From the NCBI GenBank assembly GCA_021234155.1, contig JAJEKV010000273.1, forward strand, positions 186,001-250,000: a stretch of DNA of 64,000 bases. Reading direction: 5' to 3'. Made by a program: the position numbers and the translations under genes. The notes below the pieces were generated by a model. That model searched no databases and was not told the origin of the DNA. It saw only the letters and a program-made list of their open reading frames with translations. Below, in pieces: positions 13,788-24,599 of this stretch; within the stretch, counting starts at the first letter, position 1, and each line of letters begins with the position of its first letter. Source of the DNA: Isoetes taiwanensis. Its lineage: Eukaryota > Streptophyta > Lycopodiopsida > Isoetales > Isoetaceae.

Positions 13788-14947
13788 TGCAATCTCTTCT
13801 AAATGTCATATTGCCATGTTTCTTCCATGGCATGATTGAGATCAATGATTGCATATCAATGATACACATTAGATCTCCATGAATTAGTAGTTCCAAGAGG
13901 TTTAGCGGTATGGGTTCAAAGATTCCACCAGCAGGCATAGGCAGCTAGACACAGTTTGGGAACCGTTCCAAATGTATCAATGCTCTTGCAAGCTACAACT
14001 CCATCTTTTCATATTCCCCCAAATGCCACTCCGCTGCTGATGAGACTCTGATGCACAACACAGATGGCACATTTGGTCAATGCATGCTACAGCACATGCT
14101 TTCAAAGGCATCTTCCTACCTTTTCTTCAGCAGCGTGCCTTCCCCTGCTTGGCATAGGCTGCCTAGGATTGAAGAGATTTTGTTGCAAAAAGCAAGACAC
14201 TTTGCACCAATGGTAAAAGGACGTTTTACCACCAATTCAGCTGTAGGATTGGATCAAGTACCTATAACACATCTGATGGAGATCCCTTTAAATCAGCAAA
14301 GGAGCAAAATACTGGAAATGGTCTAAAGAATTAATGTATCTACTGATCAAAGCATTCTATATTCTTACCTTTGTCATCTTAAAAAACAGCCAGAGGCAAG
14401 CTAAGTACACTGATGCACCTTCATGTTTCATCCATCTAGAGTAAGATAAAAAGAGAAGTGTATGAGATGAGTGACCATATCCTGCAACGAAAAAAACGAT
14501 TTCACATTATATATAACAGACTTCTAAGCACAAAGCATGACGCAAGATCTTCGGCATAAACGAAGATTAGGTCTCACAACGTATATGTCCATATATATAG
14601 AACCATCATTCATTTAAATTGGATTTATGTCAGGATTTTGGACCATTTTGGCACTGCAACTTTTTCCCGGATTAGCAAATTTGCATCTAGAATGTGACTT
14701 TTTTTTTATAACAGCACAACATGATTGCATTAAAAATTAAAAATATTTACATATGCATGTCAAGTTACATATTGCCAATTACTTCTCAGAAGTGACCCCT
14801 AGAGATATCATAGCTTTCTTCCTCACTTCCCAGCATCTTGTAACCCACAGGATGACCTTTGGGGTCCATGAAAACAAAATAGTATCTAACTCAACCCAAT
14901 CATCCCCTTCAATAGGGTTTCTCTTCCATCTCTTTGTCCAACAGTCT

Positions 14948-16024
14948 CTATACCTTTCTTCCTCCTCGCCCCTTGCATTTAAGCTGGTGTAATTGGACAC
15001 CACCCTCCACACGAACTTTGTTCACATTGCAGTCACCTACTTCTTTTGCAAACCTCGAGATGGCGTAACCCATCCACCGGGGGTATATCTCTTTGCGCTC
15101 TGGTACTATAAGTGCAAATTGATGGCAAAGCAAGTCATCTTTGGGATCATAATCCTCCAGCCCGAGATATTTAGGCCTTCCTTTCCTAGGACGAACATAG
15201 TGTTTTTCAGCAGCTGGAGGAGCCATCGACTTGCGAATACTACTAACCACATCATCAACTTCCTCAGGTGTTATCAAGTCTCTCCACCTAGTCTTAGGTA
15301 GCCATCCATCTTTTAGTTCATCAGAGGATGTGTCTACTTGTCCCAATAATCCATGTACCTGTGTCCAATAATCTATCAATGCAAGGTTGGTATCATCGGG
15401 GTTATTTTTCCAATACTTGACGTATTCAGAAATGCCGTCCAATGTGTTTTGCAATGAATCCACCTCTGCAAAAGGCTTAAGAGCTTTTGGTTGACCCCTT
15501 GGAATCTTAGGTTTACCATTTTCATCTTCGTGCCATATAGGTACTCCTTCATCTGGCCTCCATTTATCATCTGAAGGTCTCATCTTCCATTGCATTATTG
15601 GCTTATTTCCCATGACCCAGAAAGTGTACTGAAGAGGTCTAGATTGACCTTCCATATCAAGAGCATAATCTTTGATAAAATTCTTCCAATCAGGTACCTC
15701 TTGTATGATCAACCCTATAGGAGAAGGTGAAATGCATTCACTAAGAACTTCCATTAGTCTAGGAAGATTGGTGACAGTTTGAGATTTCAACTGCGCACTA
15801 TATTTCCCAAACAATGCATCCACATCCTCATGAGTATGTCCAGGCATTAAGAACCCTAAATTCACTCTTTCAAAGACACCTACAGCTGTTAAATAAGATA
15901 GGAATGAGAACATATACTGCTTTTTATTACGTCCAAAGACAATTGTCAAGTTGGAGGAGGAATCTTGGGGGTAGATCTCGAGGTTGGGGACGTGAACTTG
16001 AGGCTCCAACATGTTCAGAAGCAC
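14948..16024 (-). CDS. GHTHEDVD-domain protein, C-terminal part (DUF7869-like)
   Basis: Open frame of 358 codons, the longest uninterrupted single-frame ORF after the retroelement RT. Near its N-terminus it has the block FLMPGHTHEDVDALFG (about residues 58-73), preceded by a segment ending KKQYMFSFLSYLTAVGVFE. This layout matches my memory of plant and animal proteins annotated DUF7869, often multicopy and probably transposon-derived; a transposase or nuclease role is inference. The rest (WRDLITPEEVDDVV, ending in a basic tail KCKGRGGRKV) is not recognised. The apparent start is not real: homologous-looking sequence continues upstream on the minus strand in another frame (16,058-16,249), so the gene is frameshifted near 16,025-16,060. 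Treat as a decayed coding region. Confidence 0.6.
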   Translation of the reverse strand: MLLNMLEPQVHVPNLEIYPQDSSSNLTIVFGRNKKQYMFSFLSYLTAVGVFERVNLGFLMPGHTHEDVDALFGKYSAQLKSQTVTNLPRLMEVLSECISPSPIGLIIQEVPDWKNFIKDYALDMEGQSRPLQYTFWVMGNKPIMQWKMRPSDDKWRPDEGVPIWHEDENGKPKIPRGQPKALKPFAEVDSLQNTLDGISEYVKYWKNNPDDTNLALIDYWTQVHGLLGQVDTSSDELKDGWLPKTRWRDLITPEEVDDVVSSIRKSMAPPAAEKHYVRPRKGRPKYLGLEDYDPKDDLLCHQFALIVPERKEIYPRWMGYAISRFAKEVGDCNVNKVRVEGGVQLHQLKCKGRGGRKV

Positions 16025-16057
16025 CTGACTTCCTAAACCTTGCCTTAGTAAACTTCT

Positions 16058-17606
16058 CTAAATTATTAGGCTTTCTATCCAACAATGCGAAGAGTGGTTG
16101 GCTACCACCTCCAAGGTTGTGGAGGTCGCGGAATAACCACTCTCATAGTTCCTCAAGCACCTCATCACACTTCCAATATGAAAATCGGGACCATCACTCC
16201 ACAATTGCAAACTAAAATGGCCATAATAAATTGGCACCGAGCCATGCACTATTGCACTGTGGGAGAGACTTGCAAAGGATAAGCTCTATTGATTTGCTTG
16301 GGTATGTAACTATCTTGTGGCAAACAAGTCTTCGATTAATCCATCTTGTCATGTATAATACAAACATAGTTATTGGGTTCCAAACATGATAATGTTCTCC
16401 ACATCCAATAAGTGGATCTACACCGATAGTTGGTCCGTCATGTGATCTTTCATTTGCTCCCTTATCTTAGCCCTTTGGCTTGGTTGCTTGGTCTTATCAG
16501 AATCTCTTTCAACTTAGCACACAAAGTGTTGCACTTTGCAAAGTTGTTGAAGTGTCTATAGTGACATGCTTGAAGTGCTTGCTCCATAGTTCACGGCTGG
16601 GGTTGAGATATTGCGGGGGACACGTAGTTCTCGAAGCAAAGCATTCACTTCTCCAATATGCTCTTAAGGTACAATGGGATGGCAATCTCTTCTCGACAAC
16701 TATTTTTCCCTGTTGATCTTTCCTACTTTTATGTGGCATATTCGGCATTGAATTCAACATATTTTTCAAAAACCCTCCTAGCGGCCGGGATCCTAGAAGT
16801 TGGCCTCAACATGCCATTATTTCCATGTAATGCAATTTTACTCCCTTTGCATGACTTGTTTGCCAATTTTGCCAAGATGAAATTGGAATGCCATGAATAT
16901 GTATCCATGCAACTTTACATATCCATGTCCCTAGCGTTGGGTATTTTTTTCTTTGGAAATTTTTTCATCTTGAAGTGCAAGCTCATGAATGGAGTACATG
17001 TAAGTCCTTTTTCATCACAAGTATACTCTTGGAAGGTGGCTCTTGCTTCCACCAATTCATCAATTTCAAACTTAGAACACAATTAGCCCAACAACATTCC
17101 ATTCCCTTACCTTAGTCGAGGCTTCACGTGAACAATCACTACTTGACTTGGACCTCTTGCTAGGATAATGTTTCACCACTTTGAGTGTGCCCTCTTCTCA
17201 CGAAAATGTGGTCGGCAGCTATTGGAGGTGCATTAAGAAAATCAGTGTCATCCACAACCTCTGGCTCTGGTAAAAGGAATTCTCCTATAAACTCAATGCA
17301 AGCTATAGACCATGGCATGATGCATGGAACCTCCAATTGTTTAATACAAGCAGTGCAATCCTGGTGATTTGACCCTTTTTCCTTCCATTTTTCTTCTAAA
17401 CTTGTTATGGCCACACCCATTTTATCCTCTCCTAACCTTTCATCATTGACAACTTGGATAGGATCAGCTAGTATGATAGTTCCTTCACCTACTAGCTCCT
17501 TATTGCATTGGTGCTTCACTTTCACCTTCTTATTCTTCCAATCCAACCTACTGTAGAGGATAATTTGCTTAGTAGTCTCAGCCTCAACACCCTTTGGGTG
17601 GTCCAC
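16058..17606 (-). pseudogene. Upstream, frameshifted part of the GHTHEDVD-domain gene
   Basis: Three minus-strand fragments precede the main ORF in the expected order. 17,160-17,606 (148 codons) has GEGTIILADP, VVNDERLGEDKMGVAITS and MPWSIACIEF, a pattern reminiscent of the DUF8039-type domain found in plant transposon proteins. 16,509-16,769 has CPPQYLNPSRELW. 16,058-16,249 has SVPIYYGHFSLQLWSDGP and joins the main ORF by a frameshift. Stops and frame changes separate them, so the gene is broken or its introns are not resolved. Its transcription would run from about 17.6 kb down to 14.9 kb. Confidence 0.5.
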
Positions 17607-17699
17607 ACCATTGATCTACAAGAACAATGTTTACAATGGGGTAACAATGTGATAAGAACATGTGGTAACAATGTTGAAACATGTTGGGTGGGATAGGTA

Positions 17700-18200
17700 T
17701 TATATTTTTACCCTTTTTAGGATCCACACGCTTCACCTATATAAAGTTAAATGTTTTAATATTAGTTCGAAAAAAGGACAAAGTAATTTTGAGAATAGAT
17801 TAAAGGGAACTTTAAAAAATACCAAAAAAACCATTAAATGGTGGTGATATATGTTGTAAGTGCAGCCAAAAATAGGTTGTAAGTATAGCTTAGGTGTAGG
17901 TAATTATGCAAAATTAATGATAACATAGGGTGTATGTTAGTAGTACTAATGAGGTAAGTATTGGTCGTAATTCTAGATAGGCCAAAGTAGGTTGTAAGTA
18001 TAGCTGAGGTCTAGGTAATTATACAAAATTAATGACAACATAGGTTTTAAGTATAGCTGACATGTGGGTAATTCTATAGAGAATTAATGATAACCTAGGT
18101 CGTAATTAATTCAATAGAAGTAATGATAGCTAATTCGTATAGGATATAATTCATATATGATGTGATGGAATCATAATTACAACCACGCCTATACGAAACC
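17700..18200. other. AT-rich spacer with short direct repeats
   Basis: No gene. Phrases such as TAGGTTGTAAGTATAGCT, AGGTAATTAT.CAAAATTAATGA recur three times between about 17,870 and 18,110, giving a degenerate tandem array with a period near 120-130 bp. Confidence 0.5.
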
Positions 18201-18228
18201 TTGCATGTAATTAACTACTATATCTTTC

Positions 18229-18750
18229 ATGAAATCCTCCATTCCTTCAACTGCCCATCCTCTCTTTCTTCTAGCGCCCTGCATTTTCTTCCTTACCATG
18301 GTGAGCCATGCTGCCCGGCTTCGTCCCGCTCCATCCCGCCGGACTCGCCTCCGAGAGGCGAAGAGGGAGATCAAAAAATTGATCAAGAAATCCATTCCCC
18401 CATCCCGCAGATGCCGCTGTGGCTGCCTTCCGCACCACAGCCCGGATGAATGCGAGGACTTGTTTCTTCAGGGTAAGCTTCGCCCGGGGAAAGAGTATCT
18501 CAAGACCAAAGACTAGCAGCCCGAGTCCCCCATACACCGTAAGATTCTCATGAAGAGATGGAGAAGGAGGTTGAAAAACAAGAAGAAATGGAGGAAGCAG
18601 ATGAGGAGTGGCGAGAAGAATTGGAGGAAGAGAAAAAGCAGATTTTAATGGACGCCCTCTCCTCCTCGGATGATGAAGTTATTGCAGAATCCATTCTTGA
18701 AGAGATGGCAGAAGAAGAAGATGGCGAGGAGGAGGAGGAGGAGGAGGAGC

Positions 18751-18754
<4 letters not shown>
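18229..18754 (+). pseudogene. Possible PIF/Harbinger-type transposase N-terminus
   Basis: Two open frames follow each other. 18,229-18,516 is a 95-codon basic and cysteine-bearing stretch (RRCRCGCLPHH). 18,558-18,797 is very acidic, with MDALSSSDDEVIAESILEEM followed by a glutamate run. A DSSSDEE..-type acidic N-terminus is common in Harbinger transposases, and the following DNA (18,790-18,950) repeats the GAGCTGGGCATCTCC motif seen in Tourist-like MITEs. No DDE nuclease domain is present. The frame runs into a poly(T) tract. Assignment is weak; it may be only simple-sequence DNA. Confidence 0.3.

Positions 18755-18788
<34 letters not shown>
18755..18788 (+). repeat. Poly(T) tract after a GGA microsatellite
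   Basis: A run of about 34 T follows (GGA)n at 18,727-18,748. On the minus strand it is a poly(A), which could mark the 3' end of a reverse-transcribed insertion, or could be replication slippage. Confidence 0.7.
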
Positions 18789-18789
<1 letters not shown>

Positions 18790-18799
18790 TTATTTAGTT

Positions 18800-19445
18800 T
18801 TTTGTTAAGAAAAGAGAGCTGGGCATCTCCAAAAAAGGCCTCAAATGATGATTATGAATGGAGCTAGGCATCTCCTTAAACTGCCTAGAACTTTTGTAAA
18901 TTTGTAACACAGAGCTGGCCAACTCTAATAAAAGGCCTTAAGTAAAGTTTTTCAATTGCAATACAAGAATTTAATGACTGCAATATGTTTCTTTAGTGTC
19001 AACTCTAACTTGAAAGCATAACTGTAATTTCTTTAGAAGATGTTTTGAATTCTGGCTCTTTCATTCTTAATTTTGAGAGAGCTGAAGTGAAATCACGCCA
19101 GGCGCGAAATATGTTTGTGTGCAAAATGTTTAAATTGTACAGCAGTCCAATACAAAGAGAGCTCTCTCAAAATCAAAATTACAGTACTACTTTAAAGTAC
19201 AATACAGGATACACACATGGCGTGAATTGCATACAGTAACTAGCATTAAATGAGTTTACAATTCATAAGACTTCTGCTAATGCCAGTAGTGCATTTAAAT
19301 TACAAATGAATGGTATTCGCTCATGGCGCAAAATCACTAAGTTGTTTTTTCTCTCTCTTACAGATTTATGAATTCGCGCCTGGCGCGTATTCAATCGAAT
19401 AACGTCGGGCGCAGATTCAATCAAGTTCCTCCTGTGCCAGCATAG
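18800..19445. repeat. MITE-like debris
   Basis: Motifs GAGCTGGGCATCTCC, GAGCTAGGCATCTCC and GAGCTGGCCAACTC recur at 18,818, 18,861 and 18,912. Inverted arms TTTTGAGAGAGCT (about 19,072) and AGAGCTCTCTCAAAA (about 19,158) face each other. Near 19,375-19,425 lie GCGCCTGGCGCGTATTCA and GTCGGGCGCAGATTCA, modules resembling the array at 39,010-39,345. No coding potential. Confidence 0.4.
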
Positions 19446-19672
19446 GCTACAAGCATAGGCTTATTCAATGAGTTGTGTCGTGCTCTAGAGGAGCTTGAAA
19501 TGGAGAATGCTCAGCTGAGAATGAGAGTTGCAGACCTCGAAGCCATTTTGGGTAATATCCCAATAGCTGCACCATCTTATTTTGCCAGATTCTTGTGTGC
19601 CGGCTTATCTTGTTACAACAACATTTGAGACTATTCCTGGCCAAAGATTTGAGACACCGAGGAACAACACAC

Positions 19673-19677
19673 GATGA
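19673..19677. other. Target-site duplication GATGA (left)
   Basis: GATGA directly precedes the left LTR terminus TGTGACG. The same five bases follow the right LTR terminus CGTCACA at 36,167-36,171. Five-bp duplications are the norm for Ty3/gypsy integration. Confidence 0.85.
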
Positions 19678-20410
19678 TGTGACGCCTCGAATATATCGAC
19701 CCGTAGTATACATACGGGGACTTTCCCCTCCCATGGCAACCATCTCGCCATGAGCAGGGCCCTCCGTCTGACCCGGGCCATCTACGTAGAGATGCTCGAG
19801 TAACTATCAATCCATCCTTTACGAGCAAAACCATAATCAGAATATAAAGAGAACTTACCTTTACAATCAAGGGTTAGCTGCTACGAGTAAAACACAGAGA
19901 GAACAGACAAAACAACACAATAAGTGCCCAACAGGGGCGCTACCCTAGAATTCACAAGCTACACTAACCACCCACATGTATTCCTGCTAGACCCGTTATC
20001 GTTTGGTGCCTCCATCCTCCTGGGACTCGATGCTCAGCTCTGGTTACACAGGTACAGGTACTTTGGCAAGGTGGCGCTTAGCTTGTCAAAAGGTAGGCGC
20101 TCAGCTCAAGGTCGATTATGGTGGATATGGGGGTGGTGATCCACCTTAATGGTCCAAAGTAGCATTCACCATGCTGGCCAATCGAGTTTGGCCAGGTGGC
20201 GCCTTCCCAAAGGATAATTAGCTTAATTATCCTTTTTAATTAATAATTCCTTTATTATAGGTTATTATCCTTAACAATTAAATTAGCATAGCTAATTTAA
20301 TCCCTTTTAGGCCAACCCCCTAGGTTACCATACCCCATGGTGGCGTATCCATACTGGGTGACGTGTCAATATATTTATACGTATACCGTATAAATACTTG
20401 GAACGTCACA
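19678..20410 (-). repeat. 3' LTR of the chromovirus, internally deleted (733 bp)
   Basis: Starts TGTGACGCC and ends GAACGTCACA. It matches the right LTR at both ends, including the AATTAGCTTAATTATCCTTT region and the end GTATACCGTATAAATACTTG. Relative to the right LTR it lacks about 840 bp after GAGATGCTCGAGT (about 19,800). The third homologous copy at 50.2-51.2 kb has that middle, so this copy carries the deletion. Confidence 0.9.
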
Positions 20411-20423
20411 TTCTCCCCTCCTT
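20411..20423 (-). other. Polypurine tract of the chromovirus
   Basis: Minus strand reads AAGGAGGGGAGAA immediately before the 3' LTR terminus TGTGACG, the expected position of the plus-strand primer. Confidence 0.85.
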
Positions 20424-21027
20424 AGAATTAATGTTGTCCTCAGCATTTGGTTAGATATAAATATAGGAAACACATTATGAAGGAAGATAATTCCTTAGTT
20501 GCGAAGGTAATATATTAAAACTTTAAAGTTTAAAACAGTTTAAGCACCGAGGTGCATTTCACATGATTATCATAATCAAAAAAAGTTCAAGGACTGAGGT
20601 ACAATATCAACATCATAGTAATAACAAAACATGTAGACAACTTAAAACCGAAGAGTTCGGGTCATCAGGAACCCTCTAACATGGGCGGGTCACGTACTGC
20701 TCACTGGCCTGCACATGTCAGTATATCAGTATATATAATTAGATTGTGGTTGAAGGGACCACCCCCTTATAATAAATGAAAGGAAGTTCTATGTAGCAGG
20801 GAACCTATCATGTCTATGGTTTGCAATTCACTGCAGCATAGGGAATGGTGAAGTTCCCATTGTAGCCGAAATGAACGCGGCCTATCAACTATATGCTCTC
20901 CAAGCAAGTTGTGGTGATGTCAACATTGACAGTATACCACTTCCTAGAGAACACCAAGGTGATCTCATCATCGGTAACTATTATTATTTACGATGCATCT
21001 ACCCCTCTAGAGCGCTACTCTTGGCAA
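20424..21027 (-). other. Element 3' non-coding region
   Basis: Lies between the chromodomain end and the PPT. Adjacent to the PPT the minus strand reads AATGCTGAGGACAACATTAA, a context often seen upstream of the PPT in this clade. No ORF of note. Confidence 0.5.
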
Positions 21028-21755
21028 TCAAGCTTCCAAGCTTACCTCCCAACATGGGTTGATAGCATCGTTGATGGTGCGGCCTTGAGATTCCCGCATG
21101 AAGTCCGGATAGTGCTTGTCAAGGTCTATCTTCATCACCCAAGTAGCATCCTCAACTGGTAAGTGCTTCCACTTAACCAAGTATTGCAACATGTGAGTCC
21201 TTCTGGTTTGTTTATAAGCTCGATCAAGAAGAGCTTCAGGCACTATTTCCAGCTACTCCTCTGTCATTTCTAGGAGGGTTGGGGTATCCAAAACCTCCTC
21301 TGGATCAAAATCTTCAAGCGGGGCGGCAAATCCAAGCGATATGCCTGCTCTCCAACACGCTCAGTAATTTTGAACGGTCCAGCCCATCTGGGTGCCAACT
21401 TCTTGCAGTTGCCAATCTTAAGCTTGGCTTGTTTCACCTTAATCTTAAGCCAAACTGATTCACCCACCTGGAAAACGCGTGGGGTTCTGTGCTTATCAGC
21501 TACACTCTTCTGACGACTGCGTGCAGCTAATAAATAACCACGAACTTCTTCGACTAGCGCTTGCATCTCCAAGAGGAGTTGTTGAGAAACCTCCACTTTA
21601 GAAACGAGGTTATGCCATGTGTCTCGAGTAAGACATTGATAACCATAGTTTATCATAAAGGGAGACATTCTGGAAGACTCTGTTGTTTCATGTTTGTTGT
21701 AGGCAAACTCGACCGGATAAATATAGTCACCCATTGGGATTTTTACTCCACACAT
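21028..21755 (-). pseudogene. Integrase C-terminus and chromodomain
   Basis: 21,270-21,755 encodes the C-terminal third of a gypsy integrase: YPVEFAYN, SPF..NYG, SVADKHR, VWLKIK and KLAPRWAGPFKI..RVGE.AYRLDLP, the GPY/F module. After a frame change, 21,028-21,243 encodes a chromodomain, YLVKWKHLPVEDATWV followed by DLDKHYPDFM. The chromodomain is thought to steer integration into marked chromatin. The first aromatic and the W of the chromodomain cage region are retained. Separated by a frameshift, so not one intact protein. Confidence 0.85.
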
Positions 21756-22596
21756 AACTTCTTAGCATATCCTCTATGATGCGATTTTATGCCTCTGTCG
21801 ACCATCTGTTTGAGGATGATATGCCGTACTCATAGCAAGCTTGGTCTGGATGGTGGCAAAGAAATCTTTCCAGAATGCACTTACAAATTTGGGATCCCTG
21901 TCGGATATAATAACCCGTGGCATTCAGGTGTAATCGAAGATTTCCTTGGCAAATAGTAGAGCAAGATCGGAAGGTCAGATCCGCGGGTGCGGCATGGCAA
22001 GAAATGAGCCATTTTCGACAATTTGTCGACCACTACTATTAACGCATCATATCCCGAGAATGCGTGGAAGGCCCACAATGAAATCCATGATTATGACTTC
22101 CCACTTAGCGTTGGGCACCTCCAGAGGTTGCCTTCGCTGGAATCCTTAAGCGCCAGCCTTTTCGCTTGTCGACACACCGACATTGCTTAATATATCGGCA
22201 ATATCCTTTTTCATAGAAGGCGAGAAATAGCTGGAGCCGAATCTTAAAGTAGGTCTTCATAAAACCGGCGTGTCCAGCTATAGGGCTATTGTGTGTGTCA
22301 TGGAGAATGAGTTTACGTACTCCTGAAGTCTCAGGTACACACAACTTATCCTTGTAATATAACAAGTTGCCTTCTTTCTTATACGAACGGAAAGCTTCAC
22401 GCTCTTTATCTGTGCGAGCTTCCTTAGCCAAACTATCCCAAACTTCACAGAACTCGGGATCCGTGGCCAAGGTCCGTTCTATCTGTTTCCCAAACTTACT
22501 GGTGAGTGTAGAAATTGCATTACAATGGGTTCGGGTTACCAAGAGATGGCGTGACAGTGCATCCGCAACCACATTGTGCTTGCCAGGCTTATACAT
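21756..22596 (-). pseudogene. Integrase N-terminal and core region, decayed
   Basis: 22,105-22,596 begins with [16 protein letters not shown], the RNase H/connection end of gypsy pol, and runs through LLYYKDKLCVPE and HDTHNSPIAGHAGFMKT, the H..H part of the integrase zinc finger. The C..C pair is seen only in a shifted frame near 22,170 (KQC...C). The catalytic core is fragmentary at 21,881-22,078 (DALIVVVDKLSKMAHFLPC, normally around the second catalytic Asp). Several stops and frameshifts. Confidence 0.75.
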
Positions 22597-24031
22597 AATC
22601 TCAAAATCATATTCCTCCAGAAATTCCGTCCATCGTCTTTGACGGAGTTGAGATTGGGCTGGGTGGATAAATAACGGAGGCTTTGGTGATCCGTATCCAA
22701 CTGGAATCTTCTACCAAGAAGGTAGTGTCTCCATATCCACAGGGCACGGACAACGGCCAACAATTCCTGATCATGGGTAGGGTATCGCTGCTCCGTCTCG
22801 TTCATTTTCTTTGAATCATAGGCAATAACCCTCCCCTCCTGCATTAGGACTCCCCCAGTGGCAATCTTACTGGCATCCGTTGCCACTAGTTTATCCTTCT
22901 CAGGATCGGGCAATTTGAGAACTGGTGCTGACGTTAAGGCATCTTTAAGCTGCTGGAAACTTTCCTGAACCTTTGCCTTCCAGTGTTCCATCCAATCCTT
23001 CACCTTCTCATGCTTTGTAAGATTTGTAAGAGGTGTTGCAATCTTTGCAAAATCCTTTACAAAATTTCGATAGTATCCTGCTAATCCCAAGAAACTTCGG
23101 ACCTCGGAGACATTTCCTGGAACAGGCCATTCCCTTACGACCTCTATCTTTGCCGGATCTGTTGCAATTCCCTCTGCAGAAATAACATGGCCCAAATAAT
23201 CGACCTTTGGAGTGGCAAACTTGCACTTAAAGAACTTGGCGAAGAGCTGATGACGTCTGAGCTTTTGTAAGGCCAGCCTAAGATGTTTCTCATGCTCCAC
23301 TAAGGTCTTACTGTAGATAAGAATGTCGTCAAAGAAAATAACAACAAAATCATCTAAGTACTGTCGGAAGACATCATTCATTAATCGCATGAAAGTCGTT
23401 GGGGCATTAGTTAATCCAAAAGGCATCACGGTAAACTCATAATGCCCATATCTAGTGCGAAAAGCAGATTTATGGATGTCCTCTTCTTTAATCCTTATCT
23501 GATGGTATCCGGAGCGTAGATCAATCTTTGAGAAATACTTAGCCCCTTGCAACTGATCCATGAGATCATCTGCTCTAGGCAAAGCATAGCGATTCTTGAT
23601 GGTATGCTTGTTGAGTTGCCGATAATCAATACACATCCTTAAAGAGCCATCCTTTTTCTTAACAAAACGAATAGGAGCTTAAAAGGCTTAAAACACTAGG
23701 TCGAATGAAACCTAGGTTCAAAGAACTCCCGGGTTGCTTCTTAAGCTCTGCCAACTTCGGGAGGACTCATGCTGCACGGGGCCTTCTTTGGTAGGCTTAG
23801 TACCGGCTCTAAAGCTATCTCACATTCTACCCCTCTAAAAGGAGGAAGATTCTGGATCTCATCTGGGAAAAGATCACCAAATTCTCGGAGAAGATTAGCA
23901 ATCCCCTGTGGCAAGGTGTCGATTACTTGCTTCTGCTTAGCATCTGACTCAATGGAGGCAAGTCTGATAACGCAGAGGAACTTTTCCTTGCGTATAGCTT
24001 TATCTAACCTGTCGATGGACATAGACTGCAT
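22536..24031 (-). pseudogene. Reverse transcriptase and RNase H
   Basis: The 366-codon frame 22,536-23,636 contains RT motifs: [52 protein letters not shown] and the catalytic [10 protein letters not shown] (FIDD is usual; both Asp kept). The connection follows ([12 protein letters not shown]) and then RNase H ([16 protein letters not shown]). The RT start lies upstream in another frame, 23,741-24,031, with LPPFRGVECEIALEP and KAPCSMSPPE. A stop near 23,680 separates them. This is the best preserved part of the element. Confidence 0.9.
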
Positions 24032-24060
24032 GATAGGGTTGAATGGTTCACCTTTTATAG

Positions 24061-24588
24061 TTACGCAGCTCCATTAGTTGCGTTGAAGGTAACTTCGTTT
24101 CGCGATCTATGTTGGCCTTTGCGGATGCCAAGAATTCCATACCAACAATGAGGTCGTGATTTGCCAATATCCATCAACTTCGGCACCCAAAGCAATCGGG
24201 TGCACGGCAACCGCATCTTGAGATTGATGCGACGGCCATGAGTATGTTCGACCTTACCATCGGCTAAAGTGGCAGGGCCTCGGGACCTCAAGGTTTCAAG
24301 CTGCAAGACCTGGGCCATTCTAAGAGAAGCAAAATTATGTGTACTCTCCGTATCCATAAGAATTACAAAAGGCTTACTGTCTACTTGACTTATGGTGGAA
24401 ATGACAGCAGGCTGACTTTCAGCATTGCCGGTTTCTATAGCTGCAAGGATATGAGACGCACGGTGAATGTACTCGGGAGCGTCCTCCTCGGCAGGTAGTG
24501 TTGATTCAAGATCGTCCCAATCGAGGTCGGCCATGGCGGTACCGGATCTGGGTGACATAAGGACAACCGCATGAAGTGCGGGCCTCAT
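24061..24588 (-). pseudogene. Aspartic protease with altered active site
   Basis: 175-codon frame holding the retropepsin-like domain. The active-site block reads FVILMDTESTHNFAS where the family has D(S/T)GSTHNF; the Gly of the DSG/DTG triplet is Glu here. ATLADG follows as the flap-side motif. Just upstream the minus strand encodes CYRC, the start of a gag CCHC knuckle, with the His and last Cys out of frame. The protease would be inactive. Confidence 0.7.
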
Positions 24589-24599
24589 ACACCTGTAGC

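Larger units (their letters stand above)
8814..14750. other. AT-rich intergenic DNA with small duplications
   Basis: No gene recognised over about 6 kb; ORFs are short and lack family motifs. Visible structure: a palindrome of ATAAGGAAA and TTTCCTTAT arms near 11,055-11,105, a 36-bp tandem duplication at about 12,279-12,347, a 22-bp duplication at about 12,436-12,480 and a 73-bp direct repeat at 13,654-13,787. Confidence 0.5.

Noticed and set aside
18755-18788. Poly(T) as proof of a processed retrogene on the minus strand
   Set aside because: No recognisable gene lies to the right, no target duplication was found, and it borders a GGA microsatellite.
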